Both the position numbers and the translations under genes were made by a program. Below, piece after piece: positions 16,334 to 25,032 of a DNA stretch of 64,000 bases (position 1 is its first letter; each line of letters starts with the position of its first letter). A model generated the notes under the pieces. It was not told the origin of the DNA and searched no databases. It saw nothing but the letters and a program-made list of their open reading frames with translations. The stretch is from Azospirillum rugosum (GTDB lineage: Bacteria; Pseudomonadota; Alphaproteobacteria; Azospirillales; Azospirillaceae), in assembly GCF_017876155.1 (NCBI RefSeq), contig NZ_JAGINP010000016.1, positions 124,001 to 188,000 on the forward strand, read 5' to 3'.

Positions 16334-18199
16334 ATGCCGCACTACCGTTCCCGCACTTCCACGCACGGCCGCAACATGGCGGGCGCCCGCGGCCTGTGGC
16401 GCGCGACGGGGATGAAGGACGGCGATTTCGGCAAGCCGATCATCGCCATCGCCAATTCCTTCACGCAGTTCGTCCCGGGGCACGTGCACCTCAAGGACCT
16501 CGGCCAGCTGGTCGCCCGCGAGATCGAGAAGGCCGGCGGCGTCGCCAAGGAGTTCAACACCATCGCCGTGGACGACGGCATCGCCATGGGCCACGACGGC
16601 ATGCTGTACAGCCTGCCGTCGCGCGAGCTGATCGCCGACGCGGTGGAGTACATGGTGAACGCCCACTGTGCCGACGCGCTGGTGTGCATCTCCAACTGCG
16701 ACAAGATCACGCCGGGCATGCTGATGGCCGCCATGCGGCTGAACATCCCCGTCGTCTTCGTGTCCGGCGGCCCGATGGAGGCCGGCAAGGTCAACTGGCG
16801 CGGCAAGACCAAGTCGGTCGACCTGATCGACGCCATGGTCGCCGCCGCCGACCCGACCGTGACCGACGAGGAGGCGGAGGCAATGGAGCGCAGCTCCTGC
16901 CCGACCTGCGGCTCCTGCTCCGGCATGTTCACCGCCAACTCCATGAACTGCCTGACCGAGGCGCTGGGCCTCGCCCTGCCCGGCAACGGCACGATCCTCG
17001 CCACCCACGCCGACCGCAAGGAGCTGTTCCTGGCCGCCGGCCGCATGGCCGTGGAGCTGTGCCGCCGCTGGTACCAGGAGGAGGACGCCACCGCCCTGCC
17101 CCGCGGCATCGCCACCTTCGAGGCGTTCGAGAACGCCATGACGCTGGACATCGCCATGGGCGGCTCCACCAACACGGTGCTGCACCTGCTGGCCGCCGCA
17201 CAAGAGGGCCAGGTGCCCTTCACCATGGCCGACATCGACCGGCTGTCGCGCCGCGTCCCCAACGTCTGCAAGGTCGCCCCGGCCGTTGCGGACGTGCATA
17301 TCGAGGACGTGCACCGCGCCGGCGGCATCTTCGGCATCCTGGGCGAGCTTGACCGCGCCGGCCTGCTGAACCGCGACGTCGCCACCGTCCACGCCAAGAC
17401 GCTGGGCGAGGCGATCGAGCGCTGGGACGTCAAGCGCACCGGCGACGCCAGCGTGCACACCCTCTACAAGGCGGCCCCCGGCGGCATCCCGACCACCATC
17501 GCCTTCAGCCAGGAAAAGCGCTGGCCTGACCTGGACCTGGACCGCGACAAGGGCGTCATCCGCTCCGTCGACAGCGCCTTCAGCAAGGACGGCGGGCTGG
17601 CCGTGCTGTTCGGCAACATCGCGGAGAAGGGCTGCATCGTGAAGACGGCGGGCGTGGACGCGTCCAACCTCGTCTTCGCCGGCCCGGCCCGCGTGTTCGA
17701 GAGCCAGGACGCGGCGGTCGAGGCCATCCTGGGCGACAAGGTCCAGGCCGGCGACGTTGTGGTCATCCGCTACGAAGGGCCGCGCGGCGGCCCGGGCATG
17801 CAGGAGATGCTGTACCCGACCAGCTACCTGAAGTCGAAGGGGCTGGGCAAGGCCTGCGCCCTGGTCACCGACGGCCGCTTCTCCGGCGGCACGTCCGGCC
17901 TGTCGATCGGCCACGCCTCGCCGGAAGCGGCCCAGGGCGGCGCCATCGGCCTGGTGCAGGAAGGCGACCGGATCGAGATCGACATCCCGAACCGCTCCAT
18001 CCGCCTCGCCGTGGCGGACGAGGAGTTGCAGCGCCGCCGCGACGCGGAGAACGCCAAGGGTGCGGCGGCCTGGAAGCCGGCCGGCCGCAACCGCGTGGTC
18101 TCCCCCGCGCTGCGCGCCTACGCCGCCCTGACCACCAGCGCCGACCGCGGCGCCGTGCGCGACGTCAGCCAGGTCGAGGGGCTGGCCGTGAAGCGTTGA
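16334..18199 (+). CDS. ilvD: Dihydroxy-acid dehydratase
   Basis: 621 residues, full length. It dehydrates dihydroxy-acids to 2-keto acids in branched-chain amino acid synthesis. Cluster and metal ligands are present: C122 in ISNCDKITPG, D81 in AVDDGIAMGHDGM, C195 in CPTCGSCSGMFTANSMN. The C-terminal RFSGGTSGLSIGH with the catalytic serine is intact. It is monocistronic: a terminator follows at 18321. Confidence 0.97.
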   Translation: MPHYRSRTSTHGRNMAGARGLWRATGMKDGDFGKPIIAIANSFTQFVPGHVHLKDLGQLVAREIEKAGGVAKEFNTIAVDDGIAMGHDGMLYSLPSRELIADAVEYMVNAHCADALVCISNCDKITPGMLMAAMRLNIPVVFVSGGPMEAGKVNWRGKTKSVDLIDAMVAAADPTVTDEEAEAMERSSCPTCGSCSGMFTANSMNCLTEALGLALPGNGTILATHADRKELFLAAGRMAVELCRRWYQEEDATALPRGIATFEAFENAMTLDIAMGGSTNTVLHLLAAAQEGQVPFTMADIDRLSRRVPNVCKVAPAVADVHIEDVHRAGGIFGILGELDRAGLLNRDVATVHAKTLGEAIERWDVKRTGDASVHTLYKAAPGGIPTTIAFSQEKRWPDLDLDRDKGVIRSVDSAFSKDGGLAVLFGNIAEKGCIVKTAGVDASNLVFAGPARVFESQDAAVEAILGDKVQAGDVVVIRYEGPRGGPGMQEMLYPTSYLKSKGLGKACALVTDGRFSGGTSGLSIGHASPEAAQGGAIGLVQEGDRIEIDIPNRSIRLAVADEELQRRRDAENAKGAAAWKPAGRNRVVSPALRAYAALTTSADRGAVRDVSQVEGLAVKR

Positions 18200-18320
18200 G
18201 GGGCAAGCGCCGGGCCGGCGGTCATAGGACCAAAGCGGAATCCGCGGCGACTCGGGGGCGAATCGGAGCCTCCGAGTCATACGGAATTCGATATATATTA
18301 GAATAACATTCATGAAATGA

Positions 18321-18351
18321 GCGCCGCCGTGCCAGTCACGGCGGCGCTTTT
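18321..18351 (+). terminator. Rho-independent terminator
   Basis: GCGCCGCCGTG and its perfect complement around CCAGT are followed by TTTT. It lies 121 bases after ilvD and probably ends that transcript. It also argues against the upstream ATG at 18317 as the start of the cyclase gene, because the hairpin would be inside the coding region. Confidence 0.85.
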
Positions 18352-18493
18352 CCATAATGTTGTCCGCGATGACATACATCTGTATGCAGAAGCGGCGTCT
18401 TCTAAAAAAGAATCGGTCGCAGATTGGTTTGAAATCCACAAATCTGGAATTGCATGCTCTAATATGTCAAAGAGAGCTCCGGCGGGGGGCTTC

Positions 18494-21400
18494 ATGGCAA
18501 ACGCACGTTTCGACTTGGTTGGGATACCGGAGGGACTGCCCGGAGCGGCGGGGCCCCGCACCATGCCCGCGCACCCGGAACCGGAGGTTGCGGACGGCGG
18601 CCCGGACGGCGCGATCCGCCGCAAGCCGCCGGAGCGCAAGGTCGTCACCGTCCTGTTCGCGGACATCGTCGAATCGTCGAGCATGGTTTCCGGCCGCGAC
18701 CCGGAAGAGGCCGACCAGACGCTTCTGGGCATCCTCCAGATCCTGACGGACAGCGTCGCGCGGTACGGCGGCACCATCGCGCAGATGCTGGGCGACGGCA
18801 TGATGGCGGTGTTCGGGGCGCCGGCCGCGATGGAGGACCACGCGCTGCGCGCCTGCCTCGCCGCCCAGGACATCGCCCGCGCGGCGATCGATTCCGCCGA
18901 TTTCAAGGTGCGCGTCGGCATCAGCTCCGGCGAGGTGGTGGCCCAGGTCGTGGAAAGCGGCGTGTGGACCGACTACCGCACCGTGGGCGAAACCGTGCAC
19001 GTCGCCGCCAAGCTGCAGCAGCGCGCCGAGCCCAACAGCGTGCTGCTGTCCCGCGGCACGGTCGACCTGGTGCCGACCGGCCTGACCGTGCGCCCGGCGG
19101 GGACGCTGCGCCTGGCCGCCGCGGCCGAGCCGGTGGCCGCCCACGCGCTGGAATCCGTCCGCGCCATGCGGCGCACGGCCATGGACATGCTGTCGTCGGA
19201 TGGGAACCTGTTCGTCGGGCGGCAGCAGGAACTGGCCGAGCTGACCGAGGCCCTGCACCGCGCGCAGGAAGGCGAAGGCGCCTTCATCCTGCTGAGCGGC
19301 GAGGCGGGCATCGGCAAGTCGCGCCTGACCAGCGAGCTGACCCGCACCCCGGCGGCGCAGGGATTCGGCACGCTGTACTGGCCGCAGTTCCCGATCCGCC
19401 GCCTGGGCGAGCCCGACGACCTGGAAGCGGTGGCGCAATCCCTCGTCCGGCTGGTCGGTGGAAGCGCCGCGAACGGCGACTCCACGGCGCTGCTGGCGGC
19501 GGCGGCGGAGCGCGGCGGCGGCGAACTGGCCGGCGAGGCCATGCGGGAACTGCTGGGTGTACCCTCCGCGCACCCCATCTGGCAGGGGCTGGATCCGGCC
19601 CAGCGGGTCGATTTCACCATCGAAGGGCTTGCGGCGGCGCTGGTCGACCTGTCGGCCGCGCAGCCCCTGCTGGTCCTGGTGGAGGACGCGCACTGGACGC
19701 GCGGCCTGACCACCCGCCTGCTCGACACGCTGGCGGGGGTGGCGGAGGACGCGCGCCTGCTGATCCTGGTCACGTCGCGCCCCAGCACGCCCGGAGGCTG
19801 GAAAGCCCCCGAGCAGCTGCGCCGCATCGAGCTGGAGCCGCTGGAAGCGCTGCAGGTCGACGAGTTCCTGGACCACTGGCTGGGCCACCATCCGTCCCTG
19901 TCCGAACTGAAAGGGCGGCTGGCCGCCCAGAGCCAGGGCGTTCCGCTGTACCTGGAAGAGTCGCTCCGTTCGCTGGAGACGGCGGGGATCATCGTCGGCA
20001 CCCCCGGGCATTACCAGGCCGGCGACACCGACGCGAAGCTGGTCCTGCCGACGACGATCCACGGGCTCCTGGCGTCGCGGATCGACACGCTGGATCCGGA
20101 CGCGCGGCGCACCCTGATGCACGCCGCGGTGATCGGCCCCTCGGTCGACCTCGACCTGCTGCGGCTGATCGCCCCGGTTCCCTCGGGCGAGTTGCCGTCG
20201 ATCCTGGCCCGGCTGGAACAGGGCGGCTTCTTCGCCGCATCCCGCCTCCTGCCGAACATGGAGGTCATGTTCCGCCACGCGCTGGTCCAGGAAGTCGCCT
20301 ACGCGACTCTGACCAAGCGCGAGCGCCAACCGTTGCACGGGCGCATCCTTCACCGGCTGCGCAACCGCCGGGAACGCGAGTTGCCCGGCCGCATCGAGCT
20401 GATGGCGCACCATGCCTTCTACGCCGAGGACTGGGCGGCGGCCTGCGTCTATGGCCGCCGCGCCGGGAAGCGGGCGGAGGGAAGCTGCAAGCACGCCGAC
20501 GCCGGCCGGTATTACGGGAACGCGCTGAAGGCGCTGGACCACCTGCCGGAAACGCGGCGCAACCAGCAGCGCCGGATCGACCTGTGGATTTCCATACCGC
20601 TGATCCTTCTGCCCCAAGGCGGGCGGAGCGCCGACAACCTGCTGGACAAGGCATGTTCCCTGGCGGAAGTTCTCGGCGACCGGTACCGCTACGCGCGGGC
20701 GGCATCGCTCATGGCGTCCTTCCAATGGGTGTACGGCGACCTGGACGCCTCCGTCGCCCTGTGCCGGGCCGCCATGGCGGCCCTTCGCGACGACGAAGCC
20801 CGGGACGTGCGGGTCCAGATCCTGCTCCGCCTCGCGGGCATACTGATGGATCAGGGGAATTTCCGCGAGTGCCATGACGCGGTGAGCGAGGCGCAGAAGC
20901 ACCTGCAACCCGGCGACCTGCAAGGCCGCTACGGGCTGACCATGGTCGCGGCCACCTGCGCTGCCTCCTGCCGGGCCCGCTGCCTGGCCGAATTCGCCGA
21001 ACACGCGGAAGCGGAGCGGGCGGCGCGGCTGGCGGTGGACATCGCCGACGAAAGCGGCCACGGCTTTTCAAAAGCGGTGGCGAACCTTTATCTCGGTCTG
21101 GTCTGCCTGATCGGCCAACGGGTCGAATCCGCGGTTCCGCCATTGAAGGCGGCGCTGAACATCATGGAGGCCACCCGCCTCCATATCTTCCAACCGCTCG
21201 CCCTTGGTGCGCTTGGCAGTGCGCTGGTCCGCACCGGGCAAGCGCAGGAAGGCCTTCCCCTGCTTCTCGCGAGTCGCGAGCACGCCCGCATGCTGCGCGT
21301 AAGCCGGCAGGAGCCGCAAATTCTGATCTGGATCGCCGACGCCGCTCTGCGAACGGGGAATGCGGACCAAGCGGTCGCGACCGCGCGCGAAGCCGCCCGA

Positions 21401-21604
21401 CTCGCGCGCACGGCCGGCCAGTTGTCCGACGTCGCTTGGGCCAGTCTGGTCCTTTCCATGGCTCACGCCGCGCAGAGCCAAGCGTCGCCGTCCATCGACG
21501 CGCTCGAAGAGGCTGAGAGTCTTGCCGAACGCCTGTCGCTGACGGCGCTGCTTGCGAAATGCCGGGCGCAACGGTTTTTGACGGCACCGGCACCCCGTCC
21601 CTGA
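18494..21604 (+). CDS. Class III nucleotide cyclase / AAA ATPase / TPR protein
   Basis: 1036 residues from the ATG at 18494, preceded by GGCGGGGGG. Earlier in-frame ATGs (18317, 18464) lie in a terminator and AT-rich stretch. Domains: cyclase about 46-200 with metal Asp D57 (FADIVESS) and D101 (LGDGMMAVFG); P-loop ATPase with GEAGIGKS at 269-276 and Walker B LLVLVEDAHW; then a long helical TPR-like region to the C-terminus. This is the layout of soluble signalling cyclases akin to MalT/LuxR-type ATPases. The usual transition-state Asn/Arg pair reads H169 and K173 (TVHVAAKL). No DNA-binding domain was seen. Confidence 0.9.
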   Translation: MANARFDLVGIPEGLPGAAGPRTMPAHPEPEVADGGPDGAIRRKPPERKVVTVLFADIVESSSMVSGRDPEEADQTLLGILQILTDSVARYGGTIAQMLGDGMMAVFGAPAAMEDHALRACLAAQDIARAAIDSADFKVRVGISSGEVVAQVVESGVWTDYRTVGETVHVAAKLQQRAEPNSVLLSRGTVDLVPTGLTVRPAGTLRLAAAAEPVAAHALESVRAMRRTAMDMLSSDGNLFVGRQQELAELTEALHRAQEGEGAFILLSGEAGIGKSRLTSELTRTPAAQGFGTLYWPQFPIRRLGEPDDLEAVAQSLVRLVGGSAANGDSTALLAAAAERGGGELAGEAMRELLGVPSAHPIWQGLDPAQRVDFTIEGLAAALVDLSAAQPLLVLVEDAHWTRGLTTRLLDTLAGVAEDARLLILVTSRPSTPGGWKAPEQLRRIELEPLEALQVDEFLDHWLGHHPSLSELKGRLAAQSQGVPLYLEESLRSLETAGIIVGTPGHYQAGDTDAKLVLPTTIHGLLASRIDTLDPDARRTLMHAAVIGPSVDLDLLRLIAPVPSGELPSILARLEQGGFFAASRLLPNMEVMFRHALVQEVAYATLTKRERQPLHGRILHRLRNRRERELPGRIELMAHHAFYAEDWAAACVYGRRAGKRAEGSCKHADAGRYYGNALKALDHLPETRRNQQRRIDLWISIPLILLPQGGRSADNLLDKACSLAEVLGDRYRYARAASLMASFQWVYGDLDASVALCRAAMAALRDDEARDVRVQILLRLAGILMDQGNFRECHDAVSEAQKHLQPGDLQGRYGLTMVAATCAASCRARCLAEFAEHAEAERAARLAVDIADESGHGFSKAVANLYLGLVCLIGQRVESAVPPLKAALNIMEATRLHIFQPLALGALGSALVRTGQAQEGLPLLLASREHARMLRVSRQEPQILIWIADAALRTGNADQAVATAREAARLARTAGQLSDVAWASLVLSMAHAAQSQASPSIDALEEAESLAERLSLTALLAKCRAQRFLTAPAPRP

Positions 21605-21716
21605 CGGGAAGGTCCGCCCGTTCCGGAAACCCGCGGCATCGGCGGCCGCCGTCCGGGACGGATGCCCCACGCAAAGCCGAGTCCCGCCGCGTCAAACCGT
21701 GAGCCGGTTCCACCGC

Positions 21717-22025
21717 TCAGACCGCAAGCGCCGGGCAGCCCGCCGCGCCCTCGCGGAAATAATTCAGCACATAGACGCGCACGGAGGTTGCGAACGGGAT
21801 GCCGGCGGATCGACCCCGGTCGATGTCCGTGCAGAGCGCCTCGATTGAGCGGCTTTCCCGCTGGGCAATGTCCTTCAGCCCGTCCCAGACGGTCGATTCC
21901 AGCCGCAGACTGGTCCGGCGCCCGCCGACGGTGACCGAACGTGACACAACGGTCGGCGGTGCCGCCAGGGAGCTGAGATCGGCCATCTCGTCAAGGCTGC
22001 GGGGGATACGGCGATCCATCTTCAT
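21717..22025 (-). CDS. Ribbon-helix-helix domain protein (RHH_4 type)
   Basis: 102 residues. RSVTVGGRRTSLRLESTVWD, then LKDIAQRESRSIEALCTDID and FATSVRVYVLNYF match the RHH_4 family, widespread in Rhodospirillales and Rhizobiales. AGGAG lies 6 bases from the ATG at 22025. Such proteins are small, probably dimeric DNA binders. It is divergent from a 64-residue gene, with three palindromes between them, so it may regulate both. Confidence 0.85.
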   Translation of the reverse strand: MKMDRRIPRSLDEMADLSSLAAPPTVVSRSVTVGGRRTSLRLESTVWDGLKDIAQRESRSIEALCTDIDRGRSAGIPFATSVRVYVLNYFREGAAGCPALAV

Positions 22026-22059
22026 CGGTGTGCTCCTGGCGGCGTTGAGCTTGCGGTGC

Positions 22060-22125
22060 GCGTGCGCACGCGTGTGGGTGTTTTGTACCGCCGGAGGTAC
22101 CTCGCGGCGTGTGAAGTTCTTCACA
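22060..22125. promoter_or_regulatory. Three palindromes between divergent small genes
   Basis: GCGTGCGCACGC (22060-22071) is a perfect 12-bp palindrome. GTACC and GGTAC face each other around six bases (22085-22100). TGTGAAG and CTTCACA face each other around TT (22110-22125). All lie between the ribbon-helix-helix gene and the 22213 gene and are candidate operators. Confidence 0.6.
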
Positions 22126-22212
22126 GTCTGGACGGCCCCTTCCCGACGACAGTCTGGGCATACCGCGGTATTCGCGGACCCCGACAAACGCCGAAGACAA
22201 GGAGCAACGTCC

Positions 22213-22407
22213 ATGACCACCACCATCAGCCAGACCGCCCTCATCCGTGGCGCCGACGGCCGTCTCTTCTCCGTGTCCGCCCAGGGCGTCGCCGAGGTTG
22301 CCGAGCAGGCCGCCACGCTGACCGCCTCCACCCGCATCGGCGACCGCCGCGGCTTCGGCAACGACGACCACCAGGCCGGCCGCAACTGGATCACCCCGGG
22401 TCTCTGA
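22213..22407 (+). CDS. Small 64-residue protein of unknown function
   Basis: The start is supported by AAGGAGCAACGTCC before the ATG. Sequence features: a Thr/Ser-rich start, GRLFSVSAQGVAEVAEQ, a helix EVAEQAATLT, then a polar tail with DRRGFGNDDH and the end NWITPGL. No cysteine, no membrane segment. Third positions are nearly all G or C, which supports coding. A strong hairpin follows 28 bases after the stop. Not recognised; the defined C-terminal end and divergent DNA-binding neighbour are the only clues. Confidence 0.7.
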   Translation: MTTTISQTALIRGADGRLFSVSAQGVAEVAEQAATLTASTRIGDRRGFGNDDHQAGRNWITPGL

Positions 22408-22434
22408 TCGCCGGGTTTACCCTGCGTCTTCGGG

Positions 22435-22468
22435 CCGTGGCGGCCGGCATCGATCCGGCCAGCCACGG
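22435..22468. terminator. Long stem-loop after the 64-residue gene
   Basis: CCGTGGCGGCCGG pairs with CCGGCCAGCCACGG, with one bulged A and a 7-base loop. There is no U tract, so it may be a weak terminator or a stabilising 3' structure. Confidence 0.6.
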
Positions 22469-22608
22469 TCCCGCGCAGAGGATGTCCCCAGCGAACGGGA
22501 CAGTTTGAAAAGTTGATCGATTCCCCGCGACTGTCCATTCTCGCGTTGCCTTCGGACCGTCCATCGCGTTGAATATGGAATGATGTTCCGAACGGACGCG
22601 CGTTCCCC

Positions 22609-23628
22609 ATGCCGTTGAGCACGCTCTTCCGATTGCGCAAGAACGTGGCGCTTGGGCTGGTTTTCGGCGTCGCGGCCTTCGTGGTCGCCCTGGTCGTCCG
22701 GATGGCGATCGGCGATCGGCTACCTCCCGGCTTTCCCTACCTGACCTTCTTTCCGGCCGTCATCATCACCACCGTCCTGGCCGGACTGTGGCCGGGCATC
22801 CTGACCGCGGTGCTGAGCGGTCTGGCGGCGTGGTACTTCTTCATCGAGCCGCTGAATTCCTTCGTGGTCACCTCCGGCACGGCGCTGGCGCTGGGCTTCT
22901 ACATCGTCGTGGTCGCGGTGGACATCGCCGTCATCCACATCATGAACGTCGCGCTGGAACGGCTGGCGGAGGAGCGCAACCGGAGCGCCGCGCTGACGCA
23001 GCAGGCGCAGGTGATGTTTTCCGAGTTGCAGCACCGCGTGTCGAACAATTTGCAGCTCGTCTCCGCCCTCATGCTGATCCAGAAGGCCAACGTGACCGAT
23101 CCGGCGGCAAGGCGCGCGCTGGAGGACGCCTGCGGACGCCTGACGACGCTGGGCCGCCTGCACCGCACGCTGCACGATCCCAACCGCGAACGGACGTCGC
23201 TGGCGGAGTTCCTGTCGAGCCTGTGCCAGGACGTGCTGGACAGCGCCGGCGCGGACAAGGTCCGCTGCCCCGTCTCCGCCGACGCGGTTGACATCCCCGC
23301 CGACAAGATGATCCCGCTGGCTCTGATCGTCACCGAACTGGTCAGCAACGCGCTGGAGCATGCCTTTCCCGGCGATAGCGGCGGGACGGTCGCGGTCGGC
23401 CTGCGGGCGGACGGGGACGCGGCGGTGCTGACCGTGCGCGACAACGGCCGCGGCCTGCCCGACGGCTTCAGCCTGGACCGGCCGAGCAGCCTGGGGCTGA
23501 AGCTGGTGCAGGCGCTGGCGGGGCAGATCGGCGGCCGGTTCAGCATGACGGGCGCCAGCATGGGAGATGGGGGCATGACGGGTGGCGGGACCACCGCCAC
23601 GCTTCGGTTTCCGAACGCTGCCGCGTGA
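22609..23628 (+). CDS. DUF4118 membrane histidine kinase (HisKA_2 type)
   Basis: 339 residues. The N-terminal KdpD-like DUF4118 block has 3-4 membrane segments (about 13-32, 45-80, 92-112). It is followed by HisKA_2 with H142 in ELQHRVSNNLQLVSALM and HATPase with ELVSNALEHAF, RDNGRGLP and SSLGLKLVQAL. HisKA_2 kinases often act in general stress or light pathways with PhyR- or CheY-like partners, none of which is adjacent. A glycine/methionine-rich stretch near the C-terminus is unusual. Confidence 0.9.
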   Translation: MPLSTLFRLRKNVALGLVFGVAAFVVALVVRMAIGDRLPPGFPYLTFFPAVIITTVLAGLWPGILTAVLSGLAAWYFFIEPLNSFVVTSGTALALGFYIVVVAVDIAVIHIMNVALERLAEERNRSAALTQQAQVMFSELQHRVSNNLQLVSALMLIQKANVTDPAARRALEDACGRLTTLGRLHRTLHDPNRERTSLAEFLSSLCQDVLDSAGADKVRCPVSADAVDIPADKMIPLALIVTELVSNALEHAFPGDSGGTVAVGLRADGDAAVLTVRDNGRGLPDGFSLDRPSSLGLKLVQALAGQIGGRFSMTGASMGDGGMTGGGTTATLRFPNAAA

Positions 23629-23745
23629 CGGGCGGGTTTGGCCGCCGTGTTTGGCCACCGTGATTGTTGCAACTGCAAAATTCCGGATGGCCGGGCTGCG
23701 CTCTTTGGGTTTGTGGAGCCCGCCGCAGCGCTTCACACTGCCAGC

Positions 23746-25023
23746 ATGCCGAACACGCCCCCTCCCCCCGCCCAAAGCCCGCCCCAAACGCCCGCCGGAA
23801 CGCAGGACGTCCGCTTCGGCGAATTCGTCGCGCTGATGGCGCTGCTGATCGCGCTGACCGCCCTGTCGATCGACATCATGCTGGTAGCACTGCCGGACAT
23901 CGCGCAGACCTACGCGCTGACCGGGGCGAACGACCGCCAGCTGATCATCACCGCCTACATGCTGGGCCTGGCGGTCGGCCAACCCTTCCACGGCCCGCTG
24001 TCCGACCGGTTCGGGCGCAAGCCGATCCTGGCCGTGGGCCTGATCATCTTCGCCATCGGGTCGCTGGGCGCCGCCTTCGCCCCCAGCTTCACCACGATGC
24101 TCGCCGCCCGCGCCTTGCAGGGGCTGGGCGCCGCGGCGCCGCGGGTGGTCGCCATCGCCATCGTGCGCGACCGCTTCCTCGGCCGCGAGATGGCGCGGGT
24201 GATGTCCTTCGTCATGATGATCTTCATCATCGTGCCGGTCATCGCGCCGAGCCTGGGCGAGGGCATCCTGCGCCTGGGCACCTGGCCGTGGATCTTCGGC
24301 GCGCTGTTCCTGGCGAGCGCCTTCGCCTTCGCCTGGTCGATGCTGCGCCTGCGCGAGACGCGCCGGCCGGAGGACCGCATGTCGCTGACCCCCGCCGCGC
24401 TCGGCCACGCCTTCCACAGGGTGGTCACGACCCGCGCCACCGTCGGCTACACCACGGCCATGGGCTTCCTGTTCGGCGGGCTGCTGAGCTACGTCGGCAG
24501 CGCCCAGCAGATCTTCCAGGACGTCTATGGGCTGGGCAGCCTGTTCCCCGTGGCCTTCGGCGCCATCGCCGGGGTCATGGCGCTGGCCTCGCTGACCAAC
24601 GCGCGGTTCGTCGGGCGCGTCGGCATGCACCGCGTGTCGCACATGGCGCTGATCGGCTATGTGGCGGCCGGCACGGTCATGGCCCTGATGGGCTTCCCGG
24701 AGCACCCGCCCCTGCTGGTGCTGGGCCTGTTCATGGCGGTGATCTTCTACTGCTTCGGCCTGATCGCGCCGAACTTCAACGCCATGGCCATGGAGCCGCT
24801 GGGCCATGTGGCCGGCATGGGGTCGTCCTTCGTCGGCTTCTACAGCACGGCGACCGGCGCCATCGTCGGCATGGTCATCGGCCGGTCCTTCGACGGCACC
24901 GTGCGGCCGCTGATCATCGGCTTCGTCTGCCTGGGCTATCTGGCGCTGGCCACCGTGCTGGTGACCGAGGGCGGAAAGCTGATGCGCTCCCACCACGCGC
25001 CGGCCCCGCAGGCCGGGGAATGA
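23746..25023 (+). CDS. Bcr/CflA-type MFS drug exporter
   Basis: 425 residues with 12 predicted membrane segments. The family motifs are present: DIMLVALPDI in TM1, GPLSDRFGRKPIL as the loop 2-3 motif, and RALQGLGAAAPRVVAIAIVRD in TM4. The start at 23746 (MPNTPPPP) gives a short proline-rich cytoplasmic N-terminus; an earlier in-frame start at 23638 is less likely. It probably exports small toxic compounds. The terminal region is convergent with the ModA-like gene. Confidence 0.9.
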   Translation: MPNTPPPPAQSPPQTPAGTQDVRFGEFVALMALLIALTALSIDIMLVALPDIAQTYALTGANDRQLIITAYMLGLAVGQPFHGPLSDRFGRKPILAVGLIIFAIGSLGAAFAPSFTTMLAARALQGLGAAAPRVVAIAIVRDRFLGREMARVMSFVMMIFIIVPVIAPSLGEGILRLGTWPWIFGALFLASAFAFAWSMLRLRETRRPEDRMSLTPAALGHAFHRVVTTRATVGYTTAMGFLFGGLLSYVGSAQQIFQDVYGLGSLFPVAFGAIAGVMALASLTNARFVGRVGMHRVSHMALIGYVAAGTVMALMGFPEHPPLLVLGLFMAVIFYCFGLIAPNFNAMAMEPLGHVAGMGSSFVGFYSTATGAIVGMVIGRSFDGTVRPLIIGFVCLGYLALATVLVTEGGKLMRSHHAPAPQAGE

Positions 25024-25032
25024 GCCCGGCGC

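Noticed and set aside
22720..24996. 758-residue open frame on the minus strand
   Set aside because: His/Asp/Gln/Arg-rich shadow of the DUF4118 kinase and the MFS gene; no domain or ribosome site.
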